Below, piece by piece: positions 1 through 6,270 of a DNA stretch of 13,920 bases. Position numbers and translations under genes: made by a program. Origin of the DNA: Alphaproteobacteria bacterium (GTDB lineage Bacteria; Pseudomonadota; Alphaproteobacteria; Rickettsiales; JAFLCR01); NCBI GenBank assembly GCA_017302755.1, contig JAFLCR010000018.1:1-13920 (forward strand). Direction: 5' to 3'. The notes beneath the pieces are model-generated. The model was not told where the DNA came from. It did no database searches and saw only the letters and a program-made list of their open reading frames with translations. How positions within the stretch are numbered: position 1 is the first letter of the stretch; each line of letters opens with the position of its first letter.

Positions 1-1
1 G

Positions 2-1018
2 GGCATCCACGCCTCGCCGACCTGCGTGATGAACTATGAAAACGCCACCGGCTGGCTGGTTGGCGAGAAGCACAAAGGCATGCGCGCCATGTTCACGATG
101 ATGAACGCCGCGCGCCTCTACGTGGGCATCCAGGGCCTGGGCCTCGGCGAAGTCGCCTACCAGAACGCGCTGGCCTACGCGAACGAACGTCTGCAGGGCA
201 GAAGCGTGAAGGGCGCGAAATTCCCCGACAAGCCCGCCGACCCGATCATCGCGCACCCCGACGTGCGCAGAAACCTTCTGCTCATGCGCAGCTTCTGCGA
301 AGGCGGCCGCGCGCTCGCGCTTGAAACCGCGCTCATGCTCGACCTCTCCCGCCACCACCCCGACGCGAAGGAACGCGAGAAGGCGGACGATTACGTGCAG
401 CTCATGACACCGATCGTGAAATCCTGGCTTACCGACGGCGGGTTCGAGGTCACGAATCTCGGCATGCAGATTTTCGGCGGCATGGGCTATATCCGCGAAA
501 CCGGCATGGAGCAATACGCCCGCGACGCGCGCATCGCACAGATCTATGAAGGCACCAACGGCATCCAGGCGCTCGACCTGGTGGGAAGAAAACTTTCCTA
601 CAATATGGGCCGCTACCTGCGCCGCTTCTTCCATCCCGCGAGCGCGTTCATCGAACAGCATAAGGACGACCCGAAAACGAAAGACCTGATCAAGCCCTTT
701 GCCAAGTATTTTTCCATGCTCCAGCAGACCACGCTCTGGATGGCCAAATCCGGCGTTGCCAACCCCGAGGACGCGATGGCGGCGGCCAGCGAATACCTGC
801 GCCTCTTCGCCCTGGTAGTGCTTGGGTATGCGTGGTGCAGGATGGGCGTGGCTGGGATGCAGCAGATCGAAAAAGGCAGGGATGTGGCCTTCCACGAAGC
901 CAAACTCGCGAATGCCCGATTCTACCTCGCCAAGGTGCTGCCCCAGGCGGCGGGGCTGGCCTCAAGCCTCACCACGGGTGGTAAAACCATCATGGACGAC
1001 AAAGCTTTTTCCGCCTGA
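2..1018 (+). CDS. Acyl-CoA dehydrogenase, C-terminal part (5'-truncated by window edge)
   Basis: The frame is open from base 2 and encodes the last 338 residues of a flavin-dependent acyl-CoA dehydrogenase, an enzyme that introduces the alpha-beta double bond into an acyl-CoA and passes electrons to ETF. The visible part begins GIHASPTCVMNYENATGWLV and continues with MFTMMNAARLYVGIQGLGLG, the pattern of the roughly 600-residue subfamily that includes DmdC (3-methylmercaptopropionyl-CoA dehydrogenase). The block IYEGTNGIQALDLVGRKL carries the expected catalytic glutamate (codon 548-550). The last ~130 residues match the extra C-terminal domain of this subfamily. The ATG at 26 is an internal methionine, not a start, because the frame and the conserved sequence continue to its left. 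Substrate cannot be set: DmdC-like paralogues also act on ordinary medium- and long-chain acyl-CoAs. An acyltransferase gene follows 59 bases downstream, so a shared lipid-related transcript is possible. Confidence 0.9.
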   Translation, partial: GIHASPTCVMNYENATGWLVGEKHKGMRAMFTMMNAARLYVGIQGLGLGEVAYQNALAYANERLQGRSVKGAKFPDKPADPIIAHPDVRRNLLLMRSFCEGGRALALETALMLDLSRHHPDAKEREKADDYVQLMTPIVKSWLTDGGFEVTNLGMQIFGGMGYIRETGMEQYARDARIAQIYEGTNGIQALDLVGRKLSYNMGRYLRRFFHPASAFIEQHKDDPKTKDLIKPFAKYFSMLQQTTLWMAKSGVANPEDAMAAASEYLRLFALVVLGYAWCRMGVAGMQQIEKGRDVAFHEAKLANARFYLAKVLPQAAGLASSLTTGGKTIMDDKAFSA

Positions 1019-1068
1019 AAACCAACGATTCTTTAGGAAATTTGTGTTATGCTGGAATCATGGGAATC

Positions 1069-1074
1069 AGGGGG
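1069..1074 (+). promoter_or_regulatory. Shine-Dalgarno AGGGGG of the acyltransferase gene
   Basis: AGGGGG lies 3 bases before the ATG at 1078 but 9 bases before the in-frame ATG at 1084. The spacing favours 1084 as the real initiation codon. Confidence 0.5.
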
Positions 1075-1077
1075 TAG

Positions 1078-1755
1078 ATGCCGATGGCCGAACAAGCCGT
1101 GGCAAGGACGCGGGAAAAGATCCAAAGCGTGACGCCTTGGAAGCGATGGAATCCTGAGCCTTTTTACCGTTTCGGCGCCCGCTGGCTCACCCGCCTCATT
1201 TACCGGCCCCGTTATGAAGGCTTTGAAAACCTGCCCAAATCCGGCGCGGCCATCATCATCGCCAATCATATCTCTTATGTGGACGGCCTGATCATCAGCG
1301 CGGCCTGCGACCGCAACATCCGCTACATCATTGATAAGGCGATTTTCGAGCTTCCAGGCGTGCATTACTTCATGACGCTGGCCAAGGGCATTCCGGTGGA
1401 GCCGAACCGCGAATCCGTCACCCGCATGCTGGAAGAAGTTGAAAACGCGCTGCGCGAAGGCGACCTCGTCTGCATCTTCCCCGAAGGCCAGCTGACCTAT
1501 ACCGGCCATCTCGGCCGCTTCCGCCCGGGCATTGAATGGATATTGAAGCGCTATCCCGTGCCGGTTTACCCAATTGCACTCAAAGGTTTATGGGGTAGCG
1601 TATTCAGCCGTAAATACCGCAAATCCCCGCTGCGCTGGCTGCCGCGCTTTCACAAACGCCGCAAGATCGAAGCCATTTGTGGCCCGATGATTCCCCCCGC
1701 TGAGGCCAGCATCAACCACCTGCAGAAAACGGTGATCGAGCTGTTGGGGAAATAA
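1078..1755 (+). CDS. PlsC-family 1-acylglycerol-3-phosphate O-acyltransferase
   Basis: This 225-residue protein belongs to the PlsC/LPLAT superfamily, which moves an acyl chain to a lysophospholipid or lysophosphatidate at the inner membrane. Motif I is NHISYVDG, residues 63-70, with the catalytic H64-x4-D69. Motif III is FPEGQLT, residues 134-140, which contacts the phosphate. A glycine/proline-rich region, GIPVEPNRES at 104-113, corresponds to motif II, and VPVYPIALKGLWGS to motif IV. No clear membrane span is visible, as in short soluble-looking LPLATs and the acyltransferase domain of Aas. The start is uncertain: ATG 1078 and ATG 1084 are both possible, and the latter sits better from the AGGGGG. 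It follows the acyl-CoA dehydrogenase by 59 bases. Its TAA abuts the stop of the convergent hydrolase with no base between. Which lysolipid it uses is not readable; plsC is one candidate name. Confidence 0.9.
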   Translation: MPMAEQAVARTREKIQSVTPWKRWNPEPFYRFGARWLTRLIYRPRYEGFENLPKSGAAIIIANHISYVDGLIISAACDRNIRYIIDKAIFELPGVHYFMTLAKGIPVEPNRESVTRMLEEVENALREGDLVCIFPEGQLTYTGHLGRFRPGIEWILKRYPVPVYPIALKGLWGSVFSRKYRKSPLRWLPRFHKRRKIEAICGPMIPPAEASINHLQKTVIELLGK

Positions 1756-2577
1756 CTATTTCTCTTCCCAGCCTTTGAAAACCTCATCCGCCAGCGTACG
1801 GAGATCGAAATCCGTATGCCCGACCTCGGGGAAGAACACGCCGCGCTTCGGCTCGTTCGCCGCTTCCAGCAGCCGGCGGCCAAGCTTGACCGGCACGGTC
1901 ACGTCCTTCTCGCCATGCAGGATCAGCAGCGGCGCGTGGATCCGGGTGATCTTGCTGAACGAATCAAACCGCTCGCGCATCAGCTGCGCGACGGGGATAT
2001 ACGGAAAGCGCAGCTTTCCGACATCGACAATCGAGGTATACGGCGCTTCCAGCACCAGCAGCGCGGGTGGCGATTCGGTGGCGAGTTGCGTCACCACGCC
2101 GCTGCCCAATGATTCGCCGTAATAGACAATGCGCTCCTTCGCGATACCTTTTTGGTCGAGCCATTGGCGCGCCGCCCTCGCGTCGGCATACAGCCCTTCC
2201 TCGCGCGGCGTGCCCGGATTGCCGCCATAGCCTCGGTAGCTGACGGCCAGCATGCCGAAGCCATGCGCCGTGAACGCCGCGAATTTATCCGCGCGGTTGG
2301 CGAGGTGCGATGCGTTACCGTGGCAGTAAAGCAGCACCGGTCCGTTCGCGTCCTTGGGCGGAAACCACCAGGCGGTGAGGGTGAGCCCGTCCGCCGTCGT
2401 GAGCGCGACCGCTTCCCCGCCCAGGGGTTTCGGGTCGGGCAGGGGGGTGGGGTCGGGGAAATAGGTCAGCCGGAACTGCATGACGTAAAGCAGTCCCAGA
2501 ATGAACAGATAGGCGACGGCGGCGGCGAAAAGAGTGGAAAGCATCCGCTGGAACATAGTGAGCCATTGGTTAACCAT
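1756..2577 (-). CDS. Membrane-anchored alpha/beta hydrolase (S33/BEM46-like)
   Basis: This 273-residue serine hydrolase has an N-terminal hydrophobic segment at about residues 13-34 that should act as an uncleaved anchor, placing the catalytic domain on the periplasmic side. The fold signature is clear. YCHGNAS at 84-90 forms the oxyanion region, YRGYGGNPGTP at 114-124 follows, and GESLGSG holds the nucleophile S156. HGEKDVTVP supplies D225 and VGHTDF supplies H254. The arrangement resembles the ABHD12/BEM46/YfhR group of uncharacterised esterase or peptidase-like proteins; the natural substrate is unknown. The start at 2577 has no convincing Shine-Dalgarno sequence; methionines 8 and 12 are alternatives and would keep the anchor. 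The gene diverges from cpaA with only 36 bases between starts and converges on plsC with no gap. Confidence 0.85.
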   Translation of the reverse strand: MVNQWLTMFQRMLSTLFAAAVAYLFILGLLYVMQFRLTYFPDPTPLPDPKPLGGEAVALTTADGLTLTAWWFPPKDANGPVLLYCHGNASHLANRADKFAAFTAHGFGMLAVSYRGYGGNPGTPREEGLYADARAARQWLDQKGIAKERIVYYGESLGSGVVTQLATESPPALLVLEAPYTSIVDVGKLRFPYIPVAQLMRERFDSFSKITRIHAPLLILHGEKDVTVPVKLGRRLLEAANEPKRGVFFPEVGHTDFDLRTLADEVFKGWEEK

Positions 2578-2613
2578 TCCATTCTAAGGTGCTTTGGTTA
2601 GGGAGTTCTAAAA

Positions 2614-3123
2614 ATGTTCGTTTTCCATGCGATGGTATCCTGCCTGCTGCTGATCGTGATCTGGCTCGATTTCACGCGCTACACCATCCCCAACTGGCTG
2701 AACGGCTTGCTTTTGGCGCTCTATCCGGCGCTGGTGCTGCTTGGCCCTGCCCCGGTGGACTGGCCGGAGGCGCTGCTGCCGGCGCTGGCGATGTTCATCG
2801 TTTGCGCGCTGCTTTTCTTCCTGCGAGTCATGGGGGGCGGCGACGTGAAGCTGCTGGCCGTTTCCGGGTTGTGGATGGGCAAGGCGGCGATTCTGGAATT
2901 CATCGTCTTCACCGCCGTGCTTGGCGGCGTTCTAACACTGGTGCTGCTGATCCTGCGCCCCATCACGCCTTGGGTTTACGGGCGCTTTCTGGAAGGCCGC
3001 ACCCCGCCCCGGGTGCTCACCATGGACCAGCCGGTGCCGTATGGCGTCGCGATCGCCATGGTGTTTCTATGGATGATGTGGAAAGGGCTGGTGCCCGGGC
3101 TTCCCGCGCCGGTCTGGGGATAA
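2614..3123 (+). CDS. cpaA: CpaA/TadV-like type IV prepilin peptidase (A24)
   Basis: This 169-residue, strongly hydrophobic protein matches the short prepilin peptidases of Tad/Flp pilus systems, inner-membrane aspartyl proteases that cut the leader from type IV-like prepilins. The two catalytic aspartates are visible: D19 in WLDFTRYTIPNWLN, the usual D-x5-IPN context, and D77 in MGGGDVKLL, the GxGD motif. It lacks the N-terminal cysteine-rich methyltransferase domain of PilD, as expected for TadV/CpaA. Several membrane spans are evident (about 6-18, 31-45, 56-70, 88-112, 138-155). The start is supported by AGGGAG at 2600-2605, 8 bases before ATG. No pilin, CpaB-F or TadABC gene is next to it, so it is an orphan in this window. 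Its stop directly abuts that of the convergent YihY-like gene. Confidence 0.85.
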   Translation: MFVFHAMVSCLLLIVIWLDFTRYTIPNWLNGLLLALYPALVLLGPAPVDWPEALLPALAMFIVCALLFFLRVMGGGDVKLLAVSGLWMGKAAILEFIVFTAVLGGVLTLVLLILRPITPWVYGRFLEGRTPPRVLTMDQPVPYGVAIAMVFLWMMWKGLVPGLPAPVWG

Positions 3124-3975
3124 TTATTCTTTTGGCTCGATGCGGTGACCCAGCTCCTTTTCGAGCTGGTAGTTGAACTCTGCGCCAAAAATGAAGATCA
3201 GGTTCATCAGGTAAAAGAACAGCAGCGCGGCGATGATGCCTGCGAGGCTGCCGTAAATGAAGTTCACCTGCTGGAAATCGCGCAGATAGATCGACATCAG
3301 CACCGCCGTAACCATCCACAGCGTTACGACGAGCGCCGCGCCGGGCAGCGAGGTGCGCCAGCGCTGGCGGATATTGGGCAGGACGTAGTAGAGGGATTCC
3401 ACAACCAGCAGCAACAAAAAGGCGCTGACAACATAGCGCACCGTGGTCCAGATGGGGTCAATATGGAGATCGACCGGCAGCCAGTGCTCCACCCGGTTCC
3501 AGATGACGGGCGCCAGAACCAGCAGGAACATGCCGATGAGGATCATGATCGTCAGCAGCAGGAACTGCAGGATGGACAGCGTTCGCCGCCAGGCATAGGC
3601 GGGTGGATTGCTCACCCGGTAAGCGCGGTTCAGCACCGTGCGGATGCCTTCCACGGCGGAGGAGGCCGTCCAGACCGCGCCGATGATAGATACGGTCAGC
3701 AGGCCCGGCGGAGGGCCGGAAACGATTTCCTGCAGGCGCGGGCTGATGGCGGCGGTGACGTCGTTCGGCATGTAGTTGAGCATCAGGGTGACGAAGGCCG
3801 CGCCCGCTTCAGACTGGCCGAAAAACCCCGCCAGCGCCACCAGAAATACCAGGAAGGGGAACAGCGCCAGCATCGAGAGGAAAGACAGATACCCCGCATG
3901 CTCGATACCATCGTGGTTGATGGTGTCAACCAGCGCCTGGGTAATCAATCTGGGCAATCGCTTTAAAAGCATCAT
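3124..3975 (-). CDS. YihY/BrkB-family inner-membrane protein
   Basis: This 283-residue protein has about six membrane spans, near residues 33-53, 90-110, 132-157, 177-198, 207-228 and 240-263. It has the N-terminal pattern of the YihY/virulence factor BrkB family: HAGYLSFLSMLALFPFLVF, then ASSAVEGIRTVLNRAYRV, and IYGSLAGIIAALLFFYL near the end. The family was once called ribonuclease BN, but that name was a misassignment. BrkB was linked to serum resistance in Bordetella, and the true biochemical role is unknown; transport is one guess. Two consecutive ATG codons (3973-3975 and 3970-3972) are possible starts, and neither has a clear Shine-Dalgarno sequence. A candidate promoter lies at 4025-4052. 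It shares no stretch with cpaA: the two stop codons touch. Confidence 0.88.
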   Translation of the reverse strand: MMLLKRLPRLITQALVDTINHDGIEHAGYLSFLSMLALFPFLVFLVALAGFFGQSEAGAAFVTLMLNYMPNDVTAAISPRLQEIVSGPPPGLLTVSIIGAVWTASSAVEGIRTVLNRAYRVSNPPAYAWRRTLSILQFLLLTIMILIGMFLLVLAPVIWNRVEHWLPVDLHIDPIWTTVRYVVSAFLLLLVVESLYYVLPNIRQRWRTSLPGAALVVTLWMVTAVLMSIYLRDFQQVNFIYGSLAGIIAALLFFYLMNLIFIFGAEFNYQLEKELGHRIEPKE

Positions 3976-4024
3976 GGCGGAAAATTATCGGCCTGCGAGG
4001 CGCGGAACAAGAGGGGAATCACTT

Positions 4025-4052
4025 TTTATACGCTTTTAACCGCCATGTCTTG
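4025..4052 (-). promoter_or_regulatory. Candidate sigma-70 promoter of the YihY-like gene
   Basis: Read on the minus strand, there is a -10-like TATAAA (plus 4025-4030, 5 of 6 to TATAAT) and a CAAGAC at plus 4047-4052, 16 bases upstream. The latter is a moderate match to the CTTGAC-type -35 of alphaproteobacteria. It would give a leader of about 40 bases. This is inferred by eye only. Confidence 0.3.
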
Positions 4053-4109
4053 CGCATCCTCTCCTTTCTTGATCCGATTTCATGGCAAAACAAAACCTCA
4101 CCAGTCACG

Positions 4110-4115
4110 AGGAGG
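4110..4115 (+). promoter_or_regulatory. Shine-Dalgarno AGGAGG fixing the hemerythrin start
   Basis: A perfect AGGAGG lies 5 bases before the ATG at 4121. An earlier in-frame ATG at 4082 has no ribosome-binding site, so this site decides the start. Confidence 0.8.
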
Positions 4116-4120
4116 AAACC

Positions 4121-4567
4121 ATGGACATTTACGCTTATCTGAAACGCGACCACCGCAAGGTCAGCGAACTGATGGAAAAACTGGTCTCCTCCCGCAGCGT
4201 CCGCGTGCGCGAGGAGCTATTCGAGGAAATCCGGCGTGAGCTGCTGCTTCATGCTGAGACTGAACAGAAAACTTTTTATGCAGCCCTGAAGAAAAACCCC
4301 GAAGCCGGCGAAAGAATCAAGCACGCCAAGGAAGAGCATGAAGAGATCAAGGATTATCTCAGCCGCCTGGCGCGCATTGATATCCAGAGCGAGAAGTGGA
4401 TGGAGCAATTCGGTGAATTCAAGCATTCCGTCACCCACCATGTGGAGGAGGAGGAAGGGGAAATATTCGCGAAGGCGAAGAAATTTCTGAGCCCGGAGGA
4501 TGCGGTGCAGCTGGCCGCCGACATGGACTCCCTGAAGCAGGCCATGGAAGCCAAGCAGGCGGCCTGA
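4121..4567 (+). CDS. Hemerythrin HHE cation-binding domain protein
   Basis: This 148-residue, highly charged helical protein has one hemerythrin/HHE four-helix domain, expected to bind a non-heme di-iron centre that reacts with O2, NO or peroxide. The candidate metal ligands fall in the family order: H11 in RDHRKV, H44 and E48 in LLLHAETEQKTFY, H73 in KEEHEEIKDYL, and H102/H106 with E110 in HSVTHHVEEEEGEIF. The start at 4121 is chosen over 4082 because of the AGGAGG. The N-terminus DIYAYLKRDH is then typical of stand-alone HHE proteins, with no leader peptide, so it is probably cytoplasmic. Such proteins often serve in oxygen or nitric oxide sensing, iron handling or stress resistance; the exact role is not visible. 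A hairpin and then aceB follow on the same strand. Confidence 0.88.
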   Translation: MDIYAYLKRDHRKVSELMEKLVSSRSVRVREELFEEIRRELLLHAETEQKTFYAALKKNPEAGERIKHAKEEHEEIKDYLSRLARIDIQSEKWMEQFGEFKHSVTHHVEEEEGEIFAKAKKFLSPEDAVQLAADMDSLKQAMEAKQAA

Positions 4568-4588
4568 CCTTCCGGCTTCGCGCTGGCA

Positions 4589-4634
4589 TCCTGATGCTTC
4601 TTCCGCTAAAAAAGCGGAAGAAGCATTTTCAGGA
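4589..4634 (+). promoter_or_regulatory. Strong hairpin in the hemerythrin-aceB gap, base overlapping the aceB Shine-Dalgarno
   Basis: A perfect 14-base-pair stem is formed by 4594-4607 (ATGCTTCTTCCGCT) and 4613-4626, with a five-A loop at 4608-4612. Four T residues (4626-4629, the first closing the stem) follow, so it looks like an intrinsic terminator with a short U-run. In addition, TCCTG at 4589-4593 can pair with CAGGA at 4630-4634 after a three-T bulge. That would lengthen the helix and cover most of the AGGAGG (4631-4636). It may end the hemerythrin transcript, act as an attenuator, or control aceB translation. Only 15 bases separate the 14-bp stem from the aceB ATG, so no promoter fits between them. 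Confidence 0.7.
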
Positions 4635-4636
4635 GG
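4631..4636 (+). promoter_or_regulatory. Shine-Dalgarno AGGAGG of aceB
   Basis: AGGAGG lies 5 bases before ATG 4642 and fixes that start rather than the in-frame ATG at 4594, which lies inside the hairpin stem. Confidence 0.85.
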
Positions 4637-4641
4637 CACCC

Positions 4642-6267
4642 ATGGCGCATGCCGCACACAGCACCGCAACATCTTCTCTGCCGCATGGCGTGGAAATCCT
4701 AGGCACGATTACCCCGGCCTTCGCCGAGATACTGACGCCGCAGGCGCTGGAATTCGTGGCCGAGTTGCACCGCCGGTTCACGCCGCGCCGCAACGAGCTG
4801 CTGAGCGCGCGCGTGGAGCGGCAGAAGGAGATCGCCGCCGGCAAGCTGCCGGATTTCCTGCCGCAGACGAAAGCCGTGCGCGAGGACGCTTCGTGGAAAG
4901 TTGCGCCTATTCCTTCCGATCTGCAGGACCGCCGGGTGGAGATCACCGGGCCGGTGGAACGCAAGATGATCATCAACGCGCTGAACTCCGGCGCGAAGGT
5001 GTTCATGGCCGATTTCGAAGATTCGCACGCCCCCACCTGGGAGGCGACCATCCAGGGGCAAATCAATTTGCGCGACGCGGTTGCACGCGCCATCGCCTAT
5101 ACCAGCCCGGAAGGTAAATCCTACACGCTGAACGAAAAGACCGCCGTGCTCATCGTCCGCCCGCGCGGCTGGCATTTGAACGAGCGGCACGTCTTGATCG
5201 ACGGCAAGACGATTCCCGCCGCGCTGTTCGATTTCGGGCTGTATTTCTTCCATAACGCCAAGCGGCTGATCGCAGATGGGACGGGGCCGTATTTCTACCT
5301 GCCCAAGCTTGAAAGCCATCTTGAAGCAAGGCTGTGGAACGACATCTTCATCGATGCCCAGGCGGCGCTCGGCCTGCCGTTGGGCACGATCAAGGCGACG
5401 GTGCTGATTGAGGTGATTCTTGCTGCCTTTGAGATGGAGGAAATCCTGTTCGAGTTGAAAGACCACATCGTCGGCCTCAACTGCGGCAGGTGGGATTATA
5501 TTTTCAGCTACATCAAGAAATTCAGCACCTATCCCGATTTTGTCCTCCCCGACCGCGCGGAGGTGAAGATGACCGTGCCGTTCCTGCGCGCCTATTCCCT
5601 GCTGCTGATCAAGACCTGCCATAAACGCGGCGCGTTCGCGATGGGCGGCATGGCGGCGCAGATTCCGGTGAAGAACGATGAGGCGGCCAACGCCAAGGCG
5701 CTGGCGCTCGTGAAAGCCGACAAGGAGCGCGAGGCGGGCGACGGGCATGACGGAACCTGGGTCGCGCATCCCGCGCTGGTGCCGGTGGCGATGGAAGTGT
5801 TTGACCGGCTGATGCCCGCGCCGAATCAGCTCACGCGTCAGCGCGATGATGTGAATGTCACGAGCGTTGAATTGATCGCCGTGCCGGAAGGCAAGATTAC
5901 GGAAGCCGGGCTTCGCAATAACGTCAGCGTCTCGCTGCAATACCTGGCGTCGTGGCTGGCGGGGAATGGCTGCGTGCCGATCTTCAACCTGATGGAAGAC
6001 GCCGCCACCGCCGAAATCGCCCGCAGCCAGCTGTGGCAATGGACGCATCATCCGAAAGGCGTGCTCGATGACGGACGCAAGATCGACATCGCGCTGGTAC
6101 GCCAGTTACTGGCGGAGGAGAAAGCGAAGATTCCGGGGTTGAACAGCCTGCCGCCGCAAGCGTTGGCGAAGCTCGACGAAGCGGCGTCGCTGCTGGATCA
6201 GCTGGTGAGCGCGCCGAAATTCGAGGAGTTCCTGACGCTGCCAGCGTATGGGAAGCTGAAGGACTGA
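4642..6267 (+). CDS. aceB: Malate synthase A
   Basis: This 541-residue enzyme condenses glyoxylate with acetyl-CoA to malate and CoA, the second step of the glyoxylate shunt, in the cytosol. Length and sequence fit the A isoform (about 530-540 residues), not the ~720-residue GlcB. The family signature KDHIVGLNCGRWDYIF is at residues 273-288. FMADFEDSHAPTWEATIQGQ is at 121-140, RPRGWH at 173-178 carries the active-site arginine, and E257 (VLIE) with D285 (RWDY) are the expected Mg2+ ligands. D453 in NLMEDAATAE is the likely catalytic base. The start at 4642 is fixed by AGGAGG; an upstream in-frame ATG at 4594 is inside the hairpin. Isocitrate lyase is not in the window. The gene ends in tandem stops TGA-TAA, and recQ begins on the next base, so the two are almost certainly co-transcribed and perhaps translationally coupled. 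Confidence 0.96.
   Translation: MAHAAHSTATSSLPHGVEILGTITPAFAEILTPQALEFVAELHRRFTPRRNELLSARVERQKEIAAGKLPDFLPQTKAVREDASWKVAPIPSDLQDRRVEITGPVERKMIINALNSGAKVFMADFEDSHAPTWEATIQGQINLRDAVARAIAYTSPEGKSYTLNEKTAVLIVRPRGWHLNERHVLIDGKTIPAALFDFGLYFFHNAKRLIADGTGPYFYLPKLESHLEARLWNDIFIDAQAALGLPLGTIKATVLIEVILAAFEMEEILFELKDHIVGLNCGRWDYIFSYIKKFSTYPDFVLPDRAEVKMTVPFLRAYSLLLIKTCHKRGAFAMGGMAAQIPVKNDEAANAKALALVKADKEREAGDGHDGTWVAHPALVPVAMEVFDRLMPAPNQLTRQRDDVNVTSVELIAVPEGKITEAGLRNNVSVSLQYLASWLAGNGCVPIFNLMEDAATAEIARSQLWQWTHHPKGVLDDGRKIDIALVRQLLAEEKAKIPGLNSLPPQALAKLDEAASLLDQLVSAPKFEEFLTLPAYGKLKD
6259..6263 (+). promoter_or_regulatory. Shine-Dalgarno AAGGA of recQ inside the end of aceB
   Basis: AAGGA lies 7 bases before the TTG at 6271 and within the last codons of aceB. 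It supports the TTG start and translational coupling. Confidence 0.6.
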
Positions 6268-6270
6268 TAA

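Noticed and set aside
2..1018. Naming the acyl-CoA dehydrogenase dmdC and inferring DMSP breakdown
   Set aside because: The subfamily also contains ordinary fatty acyl-CoA dehydrogenases, and no other DMSP gene is visible.
1048..1053. TATGCT as a -10 box for the acyltransferase gene
   Set aside because: No acceptable -35 is found 16-18 bases upstream.
1744..1770. Inverted repeat GAAAT/ATTTC spanning the plsC-hydrolase junction as a bidirectional terminator
   Set aside because: The stem is only five AT-rich pairs and lacks a proper T-run on either side.
3145..3966. A 273-codon plus-strand frame opposite the YihY-like gene
   Set aside because: It is very rich in Q, R, H and D with no family signature; the minus-strand protein has clear membrane spans and family motifs.
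4004..4036. A GGAAC-type ECF (EcfG-like) promoter upstream of the hemerythrin gene
   Set aside because: GGAAC occurs at 4004-4008, but no CGTT lies 16-17 bases downstream.
4699..6051. A 450-codon open frame on the minus strand inside aceB
   Set aside because: It is the complement of a fully conserved malate synthase and is rich in H, R and Q, as expected of a shadow frame.
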